Part shown: positions 37,151 through 61,689 of the stretch, piece by piece
How the letters are laid out: every line of letters begins with the position of its first letter
How positions within the stretch are numbered: the first letter of the stretch is position 1
Source: Motacilla alba alba
Lineage: Eukaryota > Chordata > Aves > Passeriformes > Motacillidae
Direction of reading: 5' to 3'
NCBI RefSeq assembly: GCF_015832195.1
Contig: NC_052046.1
Coordinates: forward strand, 36,236,911 to 36,300,910
Length of the DNA: 64,000 nt
Notes under the pieces: model-generated
Told to the model about the DNA's origin: nothing
The model's database searches: none
What the model saw: the letters and a program-made list of their open reading frames with translations, nothing else
Position numbers and translations under genes: made by a program

Positions 37151-39235
37151 TCTTTTTAATAATCCTCCTTTAGGGTTAGCAGAGAAGATGGTAATCACTA
37201 CACTTGATCCTCTGGCTCTGTGCAACTCTCAAGCAACCTGAGTGTCAGAAAGTGTTCAAGGGAAAGCTCAGTCCTAAGCCCAGATGGCAATGTTCAACCT
37301 TGGCTCCAAATACCTATCTACACTCCTGCTCAGTACTAACCCTTCAGAGGGATAGAGAAAATGCCCATATGTCAAAGCAATCCTGTTCCTTGCTGTGAGC
37401 ACCTCCTTGGTCTCCTGTGTCAGCACCGCACTGTGTATGAGAGGCAGCACCCTGCAGGCAGGGAGAGCTCAGTGCTGCGGCAGAGCAGCGTGTATCACTT
37501 TTGACTTCAGAGGGAGTGTGTTCCTGGGACAGAATTGCAGCACGTGGCATTTGTTAGTGCTGTATGTCTGTTGTCAGCCAAACGAGGCTCAGTGACTCTG
37601 ATTTTCAAGTAGCAAGAAGGACAAAAATTCATACATTCACATGCATTTTACATTGATTTTGAGTTTTCCTCAAAGTCTCAAGCAGAAGCAGTATCAAGAC
37701 ACCTTTGTTTTCAGGATCCCTTACTCCCATACTTATGGGAGGTTTAGGAGTCACTAGTTATCTGCTGTTGTTTATCAGCAACTGAATGTCCAAGACTTCA
37801 GACATCTTGCCTCTGCAATGAGCTATCCCTCCTATGCCATGACCCCCTGACAAGATCTCCCATCTGTCACTTCTGACCCCAGGCATGGCATCACATAGCT
37901 TTTTAATAGCTTTAACCTTCCGGGTGTGGACAGCCACCCAGCCTCTCTGACGTCTGTGTAAGGCCATCTCCTACTCAGAAATGACCGCTCAAACATACAA
38001 GTGGTGATCGATCCACTTGTAGATGATCCTTCTCCATAACTAACTGCTGGGCCCTGTGTCACAGAGGGCCTGATTTCTGAATCACTGACCAATGGGGGTG
38101 AGAGGAGGCAGCTCTCATGGAAAAACTTGGCACTGTGGGCACGGAATTTCTATATTGTCACCAAGGAAATTTTGTCACCAAAGAGATTTCCAAATCGCAG
38201 ATAACTTTAAACACAAGCTTGATGTCTATCTTTCTGCTCCCTCAACAGGCAGGAAGGGGGGGCAGCTGAATGCAAGATTTTTACAAGCAGAGTCAGCAAT
38301 CTGCTAACAAGCCCAGTTCCTGCCTGTGTGTGTACTGCCAGCTCGGTACTTTAACTTCTTCCCAGGTGAAAATATCACCTTTCAAATCCTTCAGACTCCT
38401 TCAGCTCTTTTGCTACAGTAGCTTGGTTAATGAATTCTCTATGGACTTGTAAACATTTCTGCACCTCATTACTTGCTGCTTCTGGATAGAAGTCTTCTTG
38501 GAGCTTCATTAACAAAGATTATCATTGTGAACCATGACTAATTTGTCCCCAAGCACTTCCAGCTTTCATGGTCATGTTTAGGTTTAAAAATAAATGCCAG
38601 CTGTCCCTCTTTGCTGGTGCTTGTGTAAAGTACAATGGCAGCCTGATAAGATTATTGCTTGGCTGATCACATGGTTTGTGTCAGACATTCCAAAAGAGAC
38701 TTTTACAGATTAGAGAAGAATTTCTTGAAAGCTTTACAGGAAATAGAAAATAACAAGTTTGCCCTTATGCTGCCATGCCATCATGCTGACCGAAATTAAC
38801 TTTATAAATTTGTAAAAAAGGAGGGTCCAATAAGTAAACAATTCTTGATTCACCTGAAACAAGACAGAAGAAGCTGTGATTTGTTGGCACTTGCAATAGC
38901 AATTCTTAAGTTTCAGTTTGCAGTCACTATTATCCAAACCAATTCAGAAAAGGAAAACAAAGCTGTTTTGCCTTCCCACCTGCAATACCACGCCCTTGAG
39001 CTTTGTCTTTTGCTGTTGTTATTTAAAAGTGCAACGTACATAGCTGCATACAGAAGGTCAGATCAAGCAGATTGTACAGTGCTGGTTTAGGCACTGTTCT
39101 TCACTGCCTGAAATTCAAGGACCAATAAGTTTTGGTAGAAGGGTGATACTTAAGTTTTAGCTTTTCTATTTTTCAGATCCTGTACTGCATTAGTGTAAAC
39201 TCCAAACTCCATATAGAGTGTTAGTAAGCTCTCTT
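37151..39235. other. Intergenic, nothing firmly recognised
   Basis: An antisense open frame of 86 codons at 37832-38092 lies in a relatively GC-rich patch and could be a remnant of a mobile element, but no motif is recognisable. Confidence 0.45.
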
Positions 39236-39241
39236 CACTGT

Positions 39242-39587
39242 TTGCTCAAACAAAACAATCCTTCCAGACCTGAGAGGCAAGGTCACTATCACTGCCTCAG
39301 GCCCCAAAAAGTATAAACAAGAGTGAATTGGGGGGAGCAAACAGGGCATATGTGACTTCATTACCTGAAGCTGCAATTGGACAATTGACCTCTAACATGC
39401 AACCAGACCAAACTTTAATCTGTCTGGAAAACTCATGAGCGCCGTCCATCTTGGGTGTAGCCTCTGTGAGTATTTTGCATGACCCAAGGTGTACCTATTA
39501 AAGGCCTTTAATAAACATCTACTTTATTCTTTTAACACTGTCTGGCCCGTTCTAGGTAGCCACTCCAAGGCACCAAGGGGTGCCCCA
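39242..39587 (+). mobile_element. Probable solo LTR (ERVL-like)
   Basis: The right half reads AGGCCTTTAATAAACATCTAC, followed by TTTATTCTTTTAACACTGTC and TGGCCCGTTCTAGGTAGCC, ending GGGGTGCCCCACA. This is the R/U5 layout with an AATAAA at about 39509-39514 that I associate with avian ERVL-type LTRs. A 6-bp direct repeat CACTGT occurs at 39236-39241 and 39588-39593, but the enclosed sequence would then not begin with TG, so exact ends are uncertain. No internal retroviral genes are present. Confidence 0.6.
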
Positions 39588-39593
39588 CACTGT

Positions 39594-40380
39594 CTGCAAT
39601 AGCCCAACTAATTGAGCTGGTCCTTCTTAAAGCCACTGTGACCAGGCAGACTGATACCATCAGGAAATGCAATCTCTGTTTTAAGATGCTCATGAGCACA
39701 CACTCCCAGTAGGTCTTGAAAAAAGCCCCTATTGCTTGAAAAGATCTTCATATTCAGCGGACAACTCTGATGAGAAGCATGAGACTTGAGTGCATTCCTT
39801 ACTGGCACCCATGGGAAGGGACACTTCCACTCCTGAAGTGGGTGATGGTGCAGCGGTATGAAATCAAGCCTGGTGTTACTTGTAGCAGCTTGGTAGGAGT
39901 AACCATGGGAAAGAAGAACCTTGAACTCCAAAGTAATGAAGTAATGAAGGAAGTAATGAAAATGGAAAATTTGTGTGTTTATTTTCAGGATGCAGAGAAC
40001 CTCTGAATGTGTTTGGGTATGATTATAATTCATTGTCCTCCTACATTTATGATTTAAAAAATGAATATATTATAACTCTCATGCTGACCCAAGGCTGACT
40101 AATTATTTGCATTTTCCTGCTGCAGCCAAGATAAAAGTGGAGATCAGGGGAAAAAATGCCCCTAGAGATATATTTCTTATGCAATTGACTGTTTAGTTGT
40201 TTTCAAATATTTTAGTGATTTCAGAACCCAAAACAAAAACTTTGTATTTACTGGGCATTGCTATTGTTTTTTTGGTTTTGGTGGGGTTTTCTTTTCGGCA
40301 GTGTTGATAGTTTGCACTTTCAAATACTTTGCAACATTAGATAACTGATTTCCTGACTTGACCACAGAGGAATGGTAATA
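39594..40380. other. Intergenic between two LTRs
   Basis: Contains a small tandem of AAGTAATG units near 39930-39960 and an unremarkable 141-codon antisense frame (39608-40033). No feature supported. Confidence 0.5.
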
Positions 40381-40386
40381 TGAGTT
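40381..40386 (+). repeat. Target-site duplication, left copy
   Basis: TGAGTT immediately left of the solo LTR, identical to 41028-41033. Confidence 0.85.
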
Positions 40387-40498
40387 TGCCGGAGCCTCCT
40401 CAGGTCAGGATGACCCCGAGATGGGTTAAAAGTCTCTTTTTCCCAACCCAGCTGTCGAAGAAGAAGTCAAAATTCTTCGGCTGCCATTCTAAAGTCTG

Positions 40499-40504
40499 TT
40501 TATT
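40499..40504 (-). terminator. LTR poly(A) signal
   Basis: AATAAA on the minus strand, about 95 bases downstream of the LTR TATA box. Confidence 0.7.
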
Positions 40505-40597
40505 AATTGTTATCTAAAACATTTTCTGTCTGGCCTGCCACGATCTGTTCAGCAGGTCAGCCAAAGGCACACTGCCCTCCCACGGGGCCGGTGTTGT

Positions 40598-40605
40598 CTT
40601 TTATA
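40598..40605 (-). promoter_or_regulatory. LTR TATA box
   Basis: TATAAAAG on the minus strand inside the solo LTR, correctly placed before the poly(A) signal; it would fire leftward. Confidence 0.7.
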
Positions 40606-41027
40606 CCATAAGCTACATACTCGATATTTACAGTTATGTTCCAATACCTGTCACCTATGGTAGACAGTGACTTTCTACTCTCAACCAATCTAAGAATGCC
40701 TACATCACCCAGAAAATGGTCGTTAGGAAGAAGAAAGAAGAAGGACAGGGCACACCCTGATTCGTCCATCTTGGAACCTCAAACCCCCATGTATAAAATC
40801 CCAAAATTTTTCTTTTCACCTTATGATTCTACTAGTATGCTATCTAGACTTTTGTGACCTTCAGTTCTTCATACAATGTTGGTAATTTGTTCCGTGGGTT
40901 GAACTCAAAGCCGCAGGGGTCTTTGGCTGCATGCCAGGGTCTCTGACCCCCCCTGCCAAGGCTTCAAACCCGCTGGCTGGGGCTTGGATCATCCAGGACC
41001 GTCAGCGAGTTGTCCTGGGTTCCGACA

Positions 41028-41033
41028 TGAGTT
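41028..41033 (+). repeat. Target-site duplication, right copy
   Basis: TGAGTT immediately right of the solo LTR, identical to 40381-40386. Confidence 0.85.
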
Positions 41034-42799
41034 GACATTATTGAAACAGATTCAGAAAGGTTTCTGTAGAGAATGGTAACACTGGAAAAATTTTTGCTGT
41101 TTGGAGAACTGATTCATAGTTTCTCTCTCTCTTATCTCTCCTTATCTGCCACCTCCATCTGTTCTTCACTGATGTCAAGATGACCATATGAATTCACTGA
41201 CAGCCTTGGTGTACACAGGGCTCACTGCAAGAAATTTGAACTTGAACACCTCTGCCAATAATCTCTGATGCTTGATCTGAGCTTCCTGATGCTTGCTGAG
41301 GTAGTTTTCCCAATTGTAAACATGGCTAAAACAAGAAAACTTGTTTTATCCAACTATTTAAATAAAAACTATAAAAAGAAATCTAAGTCCTTCTCTTAAG
41401 CTCTTCCTCTGGGATGGCCACTGGAAGACTTTCACCCTTCCAATGTAACCCTCACACATTTTTCAAGCTGCAAAACTCATGTGGGGTATCAAGGACTCCT
41501 GGTGCTGGATGGTACAGCAGAGTAACCTGTTTCTCTTGTTCCTTTCTTACAAACCCCAGCTACCACTTGCCACACCCCAGCTCCTATATCTGCCCACTGC
41601 CCAAGCAAACCTTGCCAGCTATCAAGCAGGATCTATTATCAGATAACAAATATGTAGCTCTGTAACATAAACAGAGCCTCTCAAGTTTCGTGGGGGTCTC
41701 AGACTGCTTTTGTTCTCTCTTAAATTGCTCTTCATCAAGGTTTCCTACCTTTTTTTCCCCACTCTCATTTGATTGTTGCATTTGTTCATCTTCTCTGAGA
41801 CGAGCCTTTCTCCTGCAGTGCTGGAGTCTGCTGCTGCAAGTGAAGATGATGCTCAAGCATGTGCAAATAATGAGCTGGCTTAGACTTCTGCACCTGACAC
41901 AATTGCAAAATTTTCTCCACTCTATGATATTACTCCCTTTTCACATAATACATAATTAAAGGAAAATTCTTTTCAGACCACTTCTTTCTATCTGCCTTTC
42001 TCCATGTCAGATCTCTTCTCTACATTTCTTCTTCCTCTGAGATATTTTCTTTTCTGTGAGAGCATCTGGAAGGAGTTTTCCTTTAGACCTTAGCATTTAG
42101 ATCTTGGTGTTCTCAGAGACTGGCAAGCATTTCAGGGGAGGCTGTCATAAGAGAAAGACCAATCCCTCCAGTTTGAGTGTGCTCAAAGGCTTTGCTTCTC
42201 CAGCAGGCACACGAGGCTTGGCGGTCCCACCTTGATGGAGTGGGGCAAACTGTTTTCATGTACACGTGCCACTTTGGAGGCTTGTGAGGGACTTGAGCAT
42301 CTCTTGAAACAGCAGTCTGGAGCCAGGACAAGCGGAGACTGTTAGCTTGCTCTGTGAGAACATGGGCAGTACAGGCAGAGAGGCTCTGTGCCTGTGCACA
42401 TGCCCTAGGAACCACATTACATACACATATGTATATAAAACAATAATAAAAGACATGATAGCAGGCCGTCAGAATAAGCCATGAAAACTAGCTCTTCCTG
42501 TAGCCAAGGCAGGCTCTGCCTTTGTTGTAAGTGTAAGCAGGATCAATGAACCTTAAAAGCAGACAGATGAGCACCAAAATAACTTCTGCCATTCATTCTG
42601 CTTTCACTTGCATGGTAGGATCGAAACTCTATTTTGGTGTCTGTGGCAAAAAAAAATTGTGGTTACATTCTAAATATTTTCTGGTTTTACTACCTACTAC
42701 TACTACAGTTTTACCAAGCCAAGTCTTTCTTGCTAATCAAAGTTTTTACTAGCTTAGAGATTGCTCTTGTTAAGTAGGTCAAAATCATAAAAATATTAT
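41034..42799. other. Intergenic, nothing recognised
   Basis: Short frames on both strands only; pyrimidine-rich in part (41700-42060). Confidence 0.55.
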
Positions 42800-54766
<11,967 letters not shown>

Positions 54767-54770
54767 TTTC

Positions 54771-54970
54771 CTTTCCTTTCCTTTCCTTTCCTTTCCTTTC
54801 CTTTCCTTTCCTTTCCTTTCCTTTCCTTTCCTTTCCTTTCCTTTCCTTTCCTTTCCTTTCCTTTCCTTTCCTTTCCTTTCCTTTCCTTTCCTTTCCTTTC
54901 CTTTCCTTTCCTTTCCTTTCCTTTCCTTTCCTTTCCTTTCCTTTCCTTTCCTTTCCTTTCCTTTCCTTTC
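54771..54970. repeat. (CTTTC)n microsatellite, 40 perfect copies
   Basis: 200 bases of uninterrupted CTTTC (GAAAG on the other strand), a homopyrimidine/homopurine pentanucleotide tract. Repeat-derived open frames on both strands (Phe-Leu-Ser-Phe-Pro and Lys-Glu-Arg-Lys-Gly) are artefacts. Confidence 0.99.
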
Positions 54971-57900
54971 TTCCTCCACCACTCTCTGAATCAGACAGGC
55001 TTGACATCTCTTCATAAATTAATCTTCTGTTTTGTCTCAAGCTTCTGGTTTTCAAGCTACAGTAACATAAAGTTTTTCCACAATAGGATCACATGCTCTA
55101 GTACTTATTTTTCCAAATGTTAGCTGCTGAGACATAACATGTTCCTGGCATTGCTTCATGTGTGAAGTCAACACTGAATTTCCGGTTGGCCAAAGTTTCT
55201 GTCTTCAACTATGGTTTTAGCTCATCAATATCACAGCGCTGAGTAGGGAGCCCAGCAATAGGATTCTGTCATTTGTTTGAAAGGCATTTGGGGGGCTAAA
55301 AGGTGTTTCCATAAAAAGTATTTGAACAAATACTTTTTGCAGGCCATGAGGCAAACTCTTGGTGCCACTGTACTAGTAAAGAAGCAGGGTGTGAGAGGAG
55401 GCACAGGCATGCAGGGACCACTTTATCTCCTTTTCTAGACATGTTTTATGAGAACAGCCCATACGCACACATACAAAATTTCTGTATCTTGGTTGTGAAA
55501 GAAGGACAACACCTCAGAACTGACTGATGAAAGCAGAATCAAACCTCCATCTGATTTTTCAGAGTCTGGTGCATTTTGCTTCTCTCCTATAATATACAGA
55601 GACTAAATGACCCCAAGCCCTGACTCCTCCCAACCTGATGACCAGCTAAGCGTGTGTTGGAATGTTCTGCTTCATGGTAATAAGGGAGTGGGCCAGGGGT
55701 CTTCTTCCTGGCATGGAAATAGCTATGTAAGTGATTAAATGCTGACACTGACACACCTGGCACTTCCAGTGTGATAGTTATTGCACAGTCCTGACACGAT
55801 GCCTGCCAGGGTGTTGATGTTTTGGGATTACTTGAAAAAAGACACTTTAGCTATAGTACAAAGTTTCTACAGAAAACAGCTTAAAAAACAACTGCCAGCA
55901 GGAACTTGGGATGAATAGCTGTCCTGGTTTGGACAGCACCTGGTTTGCCACCCCAGGACAATAGCCTACAAGGTAAGCACATCTTGGTAGCTTTGCTGGA
56001 AAAACCACTGAAGTCCGCTTTAAGTAAGGGATAAAAAACCAATATTTGTGCACCAGGAAAGGTGAAGAAAGAGTGAAACAGACACAGCTAGGAAAACTCC
56101 CTTTCTTGGACAAGAGTTTCAGTGTAACTATTCTTTCTTATTTTTTTTCTCTTTCTCCATCTCTCTGATATATGATCTTCCTGCTTCAGCAGAACTACTA
56201 CTGACTGACTTCATCTGCTGCCTTTGAGATGATTTAAATCACTAGGCCTTTAGCTGGTAGCCTGCCAAAACTGTTCTGTGACTTTCATCCTTTTGCAGAC
56301 CACGAGGGCCACACCAGCACAAAATAAAAGCAGGAGCAGCCCTATGGTCACTCAAACTTGCACTGGTGAAGGCATCCCACTGAAAAACCACTGCACAGCT
56401 GCAGCACACAGCTCTGTTTGGCTCCTGGACACAAACAGGAGGATGGTCAGGGAGAAGTGACAGACAACACATAATATCTCTGGAGCCATTGAGAATGCTG
56501 CCACACCAGCAAATTTCTGCCTTGCTGCTTAAAATCACTTCCACGCACTTCCTTCCTGCACCACAGTGCTCTTAAGCTTCCAGCACATAAAACCACAAAT
56601 GGTGGAGCCTAACCAAAATGAAAAAAATCTGCAAAAATGTGTGAACTTCAGTATTCCCCAATACATATTAAGAAATATTTGCAAGACAAAAGAACTAAAC
56701 TAAAGCACAATGAGGCTGTCAGGATTGGTTTAGGCATTTTTAATCAAACTATTTTTACTGGCATTCCTATTCATGCCTCTGAACCTGGGTGTGCCACACT
56801 TTTTCATAAGAACTGCCTGTACAAGCTCAGGATGCTGTGCTTGTGCAAGTGAGAGGTTTCTGTCCTGGCACAGAACAGAAGGGGAGCTTGCAGGTTGCTT
56901 GAGGCAAGGAGCCCTCCAATGAGCAAACCTGAGGGAAACAGGCAGCAAACTCCCAGGAGATTCAGGGCTGAAGGACAGGCACTGAGATACCATACTTTAA
57001 CATGGAAGCTTGCTCATTTTACTGCTTCTCAAATGGTCGGTGTATTGGTAAGAATGGGATAAGATGTATGGAGAAGGATGCAGAGGTGTTGCCCCCAGAA
57101 GAAATGCTGCTGCACAGGTCAGAGACAAAATGGCTTCTGACCTTGCTGCAGAGGAGCTGCAGGGATGGGCGCAGGAGGCTGCTAAAAGACAACCTGTCTG
57201 CAACCACCTTTACCATTGTCAGCTGCAGCCCTGCAAACAGCCAAAACCCCCTTTGCATCCATCTGCTTTTCTCTCTTACCATCCTGCTTCTTTGCCTCCA
57301 CATCACTGCAGTGACATGAGCTTCCCATGTGTGGACAGATCAGGAGGCCAAATTTGTTCTTGCACAGGGCACAAACCCAAGACACACTAAAAATTGTTGC
57401 TGATATCCAGGGTCAGGTATGAAGGCACTGATGTGTCCTACAGCTGAGTGCTGTGTGCCTTCAAAGCATGGCATGGATGTTTCCTGCTGCTTAGCTTCCT
57501 GCAGTCCAATAACCAGGGGAAATCATCTAAGCACCAGTGGTCTCCCAGAAGAGCTGAAAAGAAGTCATCCTGGGGCCTCTGCATTACTGTGGGCTGTTTC
57601 AGACACCTGATGCTGCTTGAGCTGTGTCACCAGTAACAGTGCTGATCTCTTGATACTAAGAGAAACTGTGCTGACCTCCAGTCTACCTCATCTAACAGGC
57701 ACACCAGGGCTTGCCAGGAAATTTGTGCAACATCATGGCTAGCAGAGAGATCAAAAAGGATTAACTTTTGCTGCTTTTCTTGGAGAGACCTTCAAGGCAC
57801 TGGAAGCAAAACAGAGTATTTCCTGAGCTGCAGACACACCAAGAACTGAAGATGGATGACAGCACCTTCCCTAATTCTGCCAGGCTGCATCATCCCACAC

Positions 57901-60900
57901 CCATGGTACTGAGCCCTGCATTGAGTCATTCCAGGGAGGTGTCAAGCCAGTACAGAGCTGTCCAGAGGTGTGCGCAAAATTCTGATGCTGAGAAAAAAAT
58001 AGAGTGTGGAGGAAGAGATGTTGTCAAAGTGAGGCAATTCCTTTTCCATTAAGTCAACTAGACTGAGTAAGGTAAATCCTTTCCCAGGCGGGTCTTTCCA
58101 GCGCTGTGTCATCCACTGAAGTGCATCATTTAAGCAAAGGAAACATGTATCCACAAAGGATGCTGCTGAAGTAACAGAAAAAGGTATCTCTACCAGGAAT
58201 TGTAGGCAAATTCACTATCCATGGTGAGAAGCTAATCATCTGGAGAAGAGAAGAAATAGAATTTGCACATATTTTCAGACTGTTTTAAAATGTTTCCCTG
58301 CTTAAAACGCTGCTGAATTTCCTGTTTTCAACACTCTGCTGTGTGTTGACTGTTGCAGCTCTCTGTATGTGGACTTGCCATCATCTATTTTTGTACTAAA
58401 GAAGGATTTTTTCCCTCACAACCAAATAAGATGCTGAAAGCCCCTAGAGTGGGAAAAATAAAGAGCAAAGCAGTGTTTTGCGACATTTCCTATTTCATGA
58501 CATGTTGGAGCAATATTTACAGAGAGACAGCCCAGCCATAATAATCCTCACACACCTATTTTTGCCATGTTTCTTCCCATCTTCTGACCCTCAGATGTGG
58601 GTGAACTAGCGTCAGAGACCTAGTGGGAGGAGCAAAATCTCATACAAGCATTAGGGCTCCAGAGCACTCACTCAAAGGAAATTCATACGAGTTTCAGGGT
58701 CCCTGTTCATCTCCCCACAGCACTGCTGCTGGATCTGCCACCAGTTGGAAAACTGAGATGGTGGCATCCATCAGGGAGAGGGACAGAGCAAAATAACAGA
58801 AGTTGCTCAGTCCCCTGAGCCATCCAGGGCTGGTGAAAAGGCTGGGCCTTGTCTGTGAGGTATGTTTGGGGCCAGACACTCCTGTGCCTCCAGGAGCCCG
58901 GTACTACCAGGCACAAATCCTGGTATGAATATCGCTTACATGACTTACAGCCTGAGCACTACTCTTTCAGCCCCTCTGCCCTGTTTCCCAAACAAGGTGC
59001 AGAATCAGGTTGAGGAGAAAAAGAAGGTGACATTAAGGGGAGTGGATGGATGAAGGGGTTCTGTGTAAGGTAAGAAAGGTGGAAAGAGGTATGGAATACA
59101 AGAAGAGCAGGAGAAGCAGGGATCCACAGCAGTATCCTAATTTGTATGGAGACCAGCAGACGGAAGGTAAGGGTCTGTGTGCATGCATTTAGCTGATGAA
59201 AACATGAGATAGTGTATTATTAGCTTGGCCTGTAATAAAAGGAGATTACACAATGTTGTTCTTGTCACAGGCAGAGTGTGTTCTCTGACATTCACAGCAG
59301 TCTGGCTTATTTTCACTGATTTCGCACAAAGGTTGGCAATTAACATCTTTCATTCCTGTGCTCTATGTCAGAAAAAACAAGAGGTCTTAATCAGCTGTTG
59401 ATGACTTGCACAGGGTCTAGGTTCATAATACTCAGGCTCTTGGTATGGCTTTTCTTATTAAAAATAGTATTACTTTCATAAGGAAAATACTATTAAAAAG
59501 AGAGACAAAGGCTTCTAAACATGGTCATGGCTGTATCCTGGTGATACAGCCATGAGGAAAAAGATGTTTGCTGCCTTCAAACAGCATCACACAAAAAATT
59601 TAGCATGGAAATACAGTAGTGGAAGAGCAAATCAGCAGAGTCAGGTATGCTGCTGTTTGCCCAGAAGTGGGAAAAATTAATCAATGAGAACTGAGGGCTA
59701 GAGAGGCAGAGGAGAAAATAACTATCTCTCCAGAGTAAAACAAGGTTATTGCTAATGCTGATACAGTGAAGTCTATCCAGATGGCGGAAAAAACCATGGG
59801 TTATTGCACAAGGAAGAATGCAATAATCCCTGGTTTTTGGGGTTTTGGTTTTTTGTTTTTGTTTTTTTTCTCAAGAAAAGCCTGTAAGAGATCCCAGAGG
59901 TCCAGAGCTTGACAAGACTGTTTTACACCATACACAGTCATCTGTATCTCTGCCTTCTACATGTTGTCCACACACCCTTGGCCAGAGCTACCACAGCTGC
60001 AGATTTGGCTGCATTTTCACAATGGCTCCCATTCAATATTCAAGATTTTATAAAAAATAGTCAATGGATGGATCAAGTTCCTCTCAGGGACTGCCTTGGA
60101 TCAAGTGTGGTTGTAAGTTGAGAAGTGGAAGAATAGTTGTGCAAATATGTTTTCTGAGCAAATGTGGGTTTTGGAAGAAGACTTCCCACAGTCCAAAAGA
60201 GGGGCTATGTGTTCTTAGGTGCAGAAAATGCTCAGACCAACATGGTGGTAGTCTGATATGACAACAATTTCACTTTGTGATGGTTTGACATCACTACAAG
60301 TGAGGTAAAATCCTGCCTTGTTCAGGCTGATCTGCTCTCTTATAATTTCACCAAGAATTTCCTTCTGCAAGCTTTATAAATATTGGCTATTTTAGTCTCA
60401 CTTCATTTCAGAAGATATTTCTTCAGCTTTATATAGTTTGGATTCATGATAAGTATTTGCCTTGGATGCATAAGGATTATTTCACTTTGCATTTTGTCCT
60501 CAACTAAAAATTTCTCCCTCCTAAAACTGCAGAGAGTCATGGGCAAAGAGTAAATTTGCTCATGCAAAATTCTTTGCACCTGCATTGCTTCTGATGTGCT
60601 GTAATGGTTTTGCCTGTTAACTGTAAGCAGACACTTCTGTCACTTGGTGCTTCGACCATACTGTAAACCCTGCCTGCCGGAAGCAACATACACAGAAACA
60701 CTGTGCCACCTGATCTGCTGGGAGTGCCTAATTTCCAAGGTTAGTGTTAGGTAAATAATAAATAATAAATGCAGGTGTCCACTTCTGCAAGGGCTGAGGA
60801 TTCTTCTTGTGTCTGTGGAAGCATCTTCATAAAAGCATCACCCTGCTTTTCTGTTCCCTGCACAGCTGAACAGTGGGAGCAAGCAGTCTTGCAAAAGGCA

Positions 60901-61426
60901 GATATTAGCAGCTGGCAAGGTGGAGAGAGTAAAGACTCTCTCAACTCACCATAAATGGAGGAGGGTAAAGGTACCTGTAGCTAAAAATAACTTGCCTGAA
61001 AAAAAGGCTGCAGACCTCAGCTGTTAACACATCAGGTGTTGGTCTTTTGTCATGACTAGAGGAACTGGCAAGACCCAGGGTGCAAAAGGACAGCTGCTGA
61101 ATGGAATGTTTGTAAGGATATGGTGGCAGGGTTGGCTAAATGGTTCAGTAATGACAGCAAAGTCCACAGCCACGTGATGAGAGATCCAGAAGCACACACT
61201 AACAGCTGCCTGCCCATGACAAGTCCTCCTGCAGGACTGTTTTCACTGCTGCTTGTATGTCAGTAGTCCTCCCCTGCTGCAGAAGATGATGCAGCCAGGG
61301 CTGTGACACGCAGCAAGGTTTGTCTCTCAAAGTAGGCACCATGCTGTGGGATAGAAGCTTCTGGGAGAAACAGAGGAGGTGGGAAAAGGTAACTTGCAAA
61401 GCCAAAGCTTCCTTCCTTGGGATTCA
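54971..61426. other. Intergenic, no supported gene
   Basis: About 6.4 kb. Features seen are a short inverted-repeat segment at 55923-55963, two hairpins at 59463-59494 and 59525-59555, and a T-rich run at 59830-59872. Overlapping frames at 57002-57390 lack recognisable motifs. Confidence 0.5.
59525..59555. repeat. Perfect 13-bp hairpin
   Basis: TCATGGCTGTATC (59525-59537), a 5-base loop CTGGT, and its exact complement GATACAGCCATGA (59543-59555). A second weaker inverted repeat (AATAGTATT/AATACTATT, 14-base loop) lies 30 bases to the left at 59463-59494. Confidence 0.9.
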
Positions 61427-61590
61427 GTCCTGGTTTATCCGGGATAGAGTTAATTTTCTCCCTTAATAGCTGCTGCAGTGCTCTATTTTGGATTCAGAGT
61501 GAAAATGATGTTGAAAGCACACAGATGTCTTACCTGTTGCTAAGCTTATCCTAAAGCAAGGACTGTTCAGTGTTTTGATCATGGAGTGAT
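61427..61590 (+). mobile_element. LTR fragment, same family as 15938-16471
   Basis: AGTCCTGGTTTATCCGGGAT, then AGAGTTAATTTTCTCCC, AATAGCTGCTGCAGTGCTCT, TTTTGGATTCAGAG and TTATCCTAAAGCAAGGACTG parallel, in the same order, the minus-strand sequence of the 15938-16471 LTR. Only the first 160 bases or so of the LTR can be followed; the rest is lost or was replaced before the downstream CR1. Orientation is plus. Confidence 0.75.
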
Positions 61591-61689
61591 CTACAGTAGT
61601 GGATCCACTGGCAGTTGGTGTGAGGCACCTTTCTCAGAAGGGGAAAAGCCTCTTTTGCACACATTAGCAGTGCTGATTGTTAGACCTTT

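Larger units (their letters stand above)
40387..41027 (-). mobile_element. Solo LTR of an endogenous retrovirus, ERVK-like
   Basis: 641-bp element with inverted termini (left TGCCGGAGCC, right GGTTCCGACA, 8 of 10 matching) and a perfect 6-bp target-site duplication TGAGTT on both sides. Read on the minus strand it starts TGTCGGAACC and has a TATAAAAG box (complement of 40598-40605), then about 95 bases later an AATAAA signal (complement of 40499-40504), giving a short R region, and it ends ...GGCTCCGGCA. Six-base duplications are typical of alpha- and betaretrovirus-like (ERVK) integration. No gag, pol or env sequence is present, so it arose by LTR-LTR recombination. The intact boundaries suggest a fairly recent insertion. 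Confidence 0.93.

Noticed and set aside
59525..59555. Hairpin as a microRNA precursor
   Set aside because: The stem is only 13 bp with a 5-base loop, far shorter than a normal pre-miRNA; kept only as a structural curiosity.
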